Shown piece after piece: positions 39,601-43,267 of a stretch of 43,267 nucleotides of DNA. This DNA comes from CAXMPK01 sp964195405 (GTDB lineage Bacteria; Actinomycetota; Acidimicrobiia; Spongiisociales; ZC4RG35). The notes beneath the pieces are model-generated. The model searched no databases and was not told the origin of the DNA. It worked only from the letters and a program-made list of their open reading frames with translations. The stretch covers positions 1 through 43,267 of the forward strand of contig CAXMPK010000265.1 in assembly GCA_964195405.1 (NCBI GenBank), written 5' to 3'. A program made the position numbers and the translations under genes. Each line of letters begins with the position of its first letter. The stretch's first letter is position 1.

Positions 39601-39606
39601 AGAGTA
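39601..39606 (-). promoter_or_regulatory. Candidate -10 box (TACTCT) of the mau-like operon
   Basis: On the minus strand TACTCT lies seven bases before the GTG at 39593 and no ribosome site is present. A leaderless transcript would begin the whole seven-gene operon. Confidence 0.4.
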
Positions 39607-39765
39607 GCCCATGTCGCTCAGCATTCGAATGAGTCTTATCCTCTCGTCGTGCTCAGTGATCCGCCCCAGCCATATTGCCCACTCTTCGACTTCAGACCGC
39701 GGGTACCTCAGTCGATGAGGCAGTGGACACATTGTTAAGGCCATCGACGTAGAAAATTGAGACAC

Positions 39766-41817
39766 ATGTTCACCGTTGGGGTCGTCGTGCTCCTGAGCCT
39801 CGCCCTCATCGCCGGCGAAGTGGCATATCCACCACCCGCCGTCGCGTCCGACACGTCGACGCGTTGGGAGACCTTTTCCGAGTCTTCGGGCTGCAGTGAC
39901 CCGTACACGCGAACACCTTTTGTCTCCAAGAAGGGCGGTTTAGGCGAGTCTGAGCCCATCTTGGGGCCGTTCGGCACCTACTTCGGACGCTCGATCGCAG
40001 ATGTGCGTTCCCGTCTGGCGTCCTGGGGTGTTCCCGGTAGCGGAGGTCGAGTGGTCAACGTCCACCAGGACATGATCCCGGCCCTCAACCAAGTTGCCGC
40101 CAATCTCGCCGCCGAGGCGGGCAATGGTCGGGTTTACGCGATCACTTCTGTTGGCGGGTTCAACCCGAGGACCATCGGAGGGTCATATCAGCTGTCTCGC
40201 CATGGATTGGGTCTGGCCATCGACATCAATCCGCCACAGAACCCCTACCGCGCCGACAACAAGCTGATCACCAACATGCCAACCTGGTTTGTCGACGCCT
40301 GGCGCTCTGCGGGCTTCTGTTGGGGTGGCGATTGGCAGTCCATCAAGGACCCGATGCACTTCAGCTGGATAGGTCCTGGTGCTGCTGGTTCTCCGGGTCC
40401 AGCCCTCAGCCCTGGACTACCGAATACCAACATTGCAGCGTTCGCCGGCCCGTCGGCGAGTCATTTCACACCGTTCGGCCCTGTGATGTCCCGCTACTCG
40501 CTCAGCGTTGCCGATGGCAACGGGAATGGCGCTCCCGATGTGGTCGGACTTCGGTCCCATCCGGACGGAGCAGTGATCGATATCGCTCGGAGCACCGGTG
40601 GCTACGGCGAATGCTCCACCTCGCGGTGGTTTGTCCCCGATTCAACGGTCGCCGGCGCCCATCACGTGGTCTTTGGTGATGTGGATGGCGACAGCCGTCA
40701 GGACCTCGTCGCTCTCACCGGGTCGAACGCCACGGTGGCCACCAGACGTGGAGAGTTCGAGGATCCAACTGTGAGGGCCACCGGTTTGGGCCCGAGCGCA
40801 GCATCGGTGACAGCTGCTGACTTCGACGGGGATCACCTTGCCGATCTCTGGGAGGGCACACCAGATGGACGGCTCAAGGTTTGGAAGGGCCCCAACTGGA
40901 CGCAGCTGATCGACGACCAGCCACTCCCGGGTGGCGCTCCATTGCGAATCGTGGCTGCCGATCGGCACGGCGGGGACACCCCCGAGCTCTTCGCTCTTTA
41001 CCCATCCGCCAACGGGTCCAAAGTGGAGGTCTTGACGTTCAACGACTCATGGACGCCGGACGGGTCAATCGCTATCGGCGATTCTCCTGAACTCATAGCC
41101 GCCATCGGGGCGGGGGATTATGACGGCGACGGCCGAGCCGATGCTCAGGTCCTCGACGGCTTCGGGACGTTGACCGCCTATATCGGCAACACACCGACCG
41201 GAGTCCCCTCGGCTCGCTGGTTTCTTCATCCCGAATGGGATTGTGACGACGACCACGCCCCGCTTTCATTCGTCGGCACCTTCTATGACGACGATGCCAG
41301 CATGTTTCAGCCCAACATCGAGGCCATCGCCGCCGCTGGGATAACCCTTGGCTGCAATCCGCCGTTCGGGGACAAGTTCTGCTCGACCGACGCGGTGACC
41401 AGGGAGGAAATGGCGGCGTTCCTGGTCAGGGCTTTGGGTCTTGAGATAAATAGTCACCCTGGGTTTGCTGACGTGGGGGTCGACAACATCTTTGTTGATG
41501 AGATCGGTCGGCTGGCCACGGCTGGCATCACTCTCGGCTGTAGCGAGAGCGGCGACGTTTTCTGTCCCAAAGACATGGTGACAAGGGAGGAGATGGCGGC
41601 GTTCCTGGTTAGGGCTTTGGGTCTTGAGGTCAACAGCCACCCAGGTTTCGTCGATGTGACCGCAGACAACATCTTTGTTGAGGATGTTGGTCGTCTGGCG
41701 ACCGCTGGCATCACTCTGGGATGCAGCCCGGACGGTGACATGTTCTGTCCCAAGGGAGCGGTGTCTCGCGAAGAAATGGCGGCGTTCCTCGATCGAGCTC
41801 TTCTAGGGGGCGCTTAG
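39766..41817 (+). CDS. Secreted M15-type peptidase with FG-GAP and SLH repeats
   Basis: This protein has about 683 residues from ATG 39766 (TTG 39757 is also in frame). A signal peptide covers about 1-30. A D-Ala-D-Ala carboxypeptidase-like M15 domain at about 60-205 shows zinc-site segments SRHGLGLAIDIN (His, Asp) and DPMHFSW (His). FG-GAP/VCBS repeats at about 240-490 have calcium-like DxDGDxxxD loops (DVDGDSRQD, DYDGDGRAD). Three C-terminal SLH repeats follow (AAGITLGC...FC...TREEMAAFLVRALG). It probably trims peptidoglycan while anchored to the wall. It overlaps the next gene by one base. Confidence 0.88.
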   Translation: MFTVGVVVLLSLALIAGEVAYPPPAVASDTSTRWETFSESSGCSDPYTRTPFVSKKGGLGESEPILGPFGTYFGRSIADVRSRLASWGVPGSGGRVVNVHQDMIPALNQVAANLAAEAGNGRVYAITSVGGFNPRTIGGSYQLSRHGLGLAIDINPPQNPYRADNKLITNMPTWFVDAWRSAGFCWGGDWQSIKDPMHFSWIGPGAAGSPGPALSPGLPNTNIAAFAGPSASHFTPFGPVMSRYSLSVADGNGNGAPDVVGLRSHPDGAVIDIARSTGGYGECSTSRWFVPDSTVAGAHHVVFGDVDGDSRQDLVALTGSNATVATRRGEFEDPTVRATGLGPSAASVTAADFDGDHLADLWEGTPDGRLKVWKGPNWTQLIDDQPLPGGAPLRIVAADRHGGDTPELFALYPSANGSKVEVLTFNDSWTPDGSIAIGDSPELIAAIGAGDYDGDGRADAQVLDGFGTLTAYIGNTPTGVPSARWFLHPEWDCDDDHAPLSFVGTFYDDDASMFQPNIEAIAAAGITLGCNPPFGDKFCSTDAVTREEMAAFLVRALGLEINSHPGFADVGVDNIFVDEIGRLATAGITLGCSESGDVFCPKDMVTREEMAAFLVRALGLEVNSHPGFVDVTADNIFVEDVGRLATAGITLGCSPDGDMFCPKGAVSREEMAAFLDRALLGGA

Positions 41818-43267
41818 TGAGACCCATTAGGCAGGCTGCCAGTGGACGACGTCTTCTGGTCCTCATCGCGATCACGACGATGCTCATGACGACGTTGGCG
41901 CCGTTGCCATCCGGCGCCGCCCTTCCCCCGGGCGGTACGTTCACCGACGACGATGGCAATTTTCACGAAGGAGCCATCGAAGCGATTGCAGGCGCAGCCA
42001 TCACCTTGGGTTGCAACCCACCTTTTGGTGATCGCTACTGCCCGGCGGACGATGTCGATCGCGGTGCGATGGCGGCGTTCCTGAGGCGTGCCATCGGTCC
42101 GCCGGATGCCGCGGTGGATTTCTTCAACGACGACAACGGATCACCTTTCGAGGCCGACATCAACGCGATCGCCCAAGCGGGGATCACCAACGGATGCAAC
42201 CCGCCGCAAGGGGATGAGTTCTGTCCCAACCGCACACTGAGAAGAGACGAGATGGCGGCGTTCCTGAGGCGTGCCATCGGGCTTCCGGATGCTGCGAAGG
42301 ACTTCTTCAACGACGACAACGGATCACCTTTCGAAGCCGACATCAACGCGATCGCCGAAGCCGGGATCACTACCGGATGCCGGGTTGATGAGTATTGCCC
42401 CAACAGCATTCTGAGACGAGACGAGATGGCTTCGTTCCTTGCGCGAGCTTTCGATCTCACACAAATGACGCCACCGACCCGACCTGCCCTGGGATGGAGC
42501 CTGGTCGTGGGGGATCTCGACAGTCCCATCCAGGTTCTGGCTCCACCCGGAGAGGCCAGGCTGCTAATCGCCGAGCAAGGCGGACTCATCAAGATATTCG
42601 AGAACGGCTCCATCTCTCAGACCCCTTTCCTGAATCTGCAATCTCAGGTCGAATTCGGTGGCGAAAAGGGTTTGTTATCCATGGCGGTCCACCCTGACTA
42701 CCCGACAGACCGGCGTCTCTTTGTCTGGTATTACGCCCCTGACGACCGCACCCGCATAGTCGAGTACGACATAGCGGCCGATCTCAAGAGCGCTTCTTCG
42801 CCCCGGACTGTGCTGTCCGTGGCCCAGCCCAACAGCAGCCACAACGGTGGCTTTCTCGCCTTTGGTGACGACGGGTTTCTCTACCTGGGTCTGGGTGACG
42901 GGGGCAGCGGGAACGATCCTGGAGGCAGGGCGCGCGATCTGACCACTCTCCTCGGCAAGATGATCCGCATTGACGTGGACGGGGCACAGCCGTATGCCAT
43001 CCCCCAGGACAATCCGTATGTTGGCATACCCGGTCTCGATGAGATCTGGGCTTCGGGGCTGCGCAACCCCTGGCGATGGTCGTTCGACGCTGGCCGGATG
43101 TACATCGGAGACGTTGGGCAGAGCACCCGTGAGGAGATCGATCTCGTTGAGGTGAAGCCGGTGGGCTATGACTTTGGCTGGGCTCGGTTCGAAGGGTCCG
43201 TCTGCAACCCCAACGACCCCGACCCCAGTTGCTCCAAGGACGGTCTCACTTTCCCGGTGGTTGAGTT
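41817..43267 (+). CDS. SLH-anchored glucose/sorbosone-type dehydrogenase, 3' end missing
   Basis: The frame is open from GTG 41817 to the window edge (483 codons). A signal helix (RRLLVLIAITTMLMTTLAPL) is followed by three SLH repeats (about 40-220) with AGITNGC, CP and RRDEMAAFLRRAIG. A six-bladed propeller dehydrogenase domain then begins: EKGLLSMAVHPDY, SHNGGFLAFGDDGFLYLGLG, GKMIRIDVDG and EIWASGLRNPWRWSFD. These are hallmarks of PQQ-dependent soluble sugar dehydrogenase-like proteins. The enzyme would oxidise sugars outside the cell. Here the SLH repeats are N-terminal, whereas in the partner gene they are C-terminal. Confidence 0.88.
   Translation, partial: MRPIRQAASGRRLLVLIAITTMLMTTLAPLPSGAALPPGGTFTDDDGNFHEGAIEAIAGAAITLGCNPPFGDRYCPADDVDRGAMAAFLRRAIGPPDAAVDFFNDDNGSPFEADINAIAQAGITNGCNPPQGDEFCPNRTLRRDEMAAFLRRAIGLPDAAKDFFNDDNGSPFEADINAIAEAGITTGCRVDEYCPNSILRRDEMASFLARAFDLTQMTPPTRPALGWSLVVGDLDSPIQVLAPPGEARLLIAEQGGLIKIFENGSISQTPFLNLQSQVEFGGEKGLLSMAVHPDYPTDRRLFVWYYAPDDRTRIVEYDIAADLKSASSPRTVLSVAQPNSSHNGGFLAFGDDGFLYLGLGDGGSGNDPGGRARDLTTLLGKMIRIDVDGAQPYAIPQDNPYVGIPGLDEIWASGLRNPWRWSFDAGRMYIGDVGQSTREEIDLVEVKPVGYDFGWARFEGSVCNPNDPDPSCSKDGLTFPVVE

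Overview
The window looks like a chromosomal segment of a moderately high-GC actinobacterium, most likely of the class Acidimicrobiia (inference). The reasons are two F420-type LLM oxidoreductases, a DUF222-HNH gene, many GTG/TTG starts, four-base ATGA/GTGA gene overlaps, probable leaderless transcripts, and S-layer-homology (SLH) repeats of the GC...CP...TRxEMAAFLxRAL kind. I found no rRNA, tRNA, CRISPR array, prophage or transposase. Both ends cut through genes: a secreted protein on the minus strand at the left edge and an SLH-anchored sugar dehydrogenase on the plus strand at the right edge.

Layout. 1-9.8 kb: accessory and metabolic genes. These are two exported proteins, a DUF222-HNH protein, a RimJ/L-like GNAT that seems to start on AUC, a tandem pair of double-GNAT acetyltransferases, a PEBP-like lipoprotein, a VOC protein, a RibD-C reductase, a class III aminotransferase and a group 2 sigma factor. 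9.9-20.3 kb: a putative glycoside hydrolase, then a divided Suf iron-sulfur assembly locus. sufD-Rieske-sufC run on the plus strand with a metallopeptidase and fumC. sufC-sufS and a separate sufU lie on the minus strand. The two main suf units share a palindromic promoter element. 20.2-25.7 kb: a cysDNC sulfate-activation operon between two LLM oxidoreductase genes, bounded by two near-identical palindromic 75-base repeats, then a TetR regulator divergent from a long acyl-CoA dehydrogenase. 27.5-29.2 kb: small hypothetical proteins and a hydrolase. 29.3-33.7 kb: a lipoic-acid operon of dihydrolipoyl dehydrogenase, E2 acyltransferase and one polypeptide carrying both LipB and LipA. 33.9 kb: an M24 peptidase.

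34.9-39.6 kb is the most unusual part. It is a seven-gene, fully overlapping minus-strand operon encoding a MauE-like membrane protein, a Tat-exported 20-cysteine protein resembling methylamine dehydrogenase light chain fused to beta-propeller-like repeats, a MauD-like membrane thioredoxin, a 23-residue membrane peptide, an integral membrane protein, a soluble protein and an SLH surface protein. It reads as a self-contained export, oxidative-folding and display system. A divergent operon (39.8 kb to the end) encodes an M15 peptidase and a sugar dehydrogenase, both carrying the same SLH repeats.

Several genes here are absent from a simple ATG-to-stop reading: the two edge genes, the AUC-start extension of the GNAT, and small ORFs at 3019, 28304 and 36999. 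About ten gene starts have a TANNNT -10 box exactly 6-7 bases upstream, which points to frequent leaderless mRNAs.
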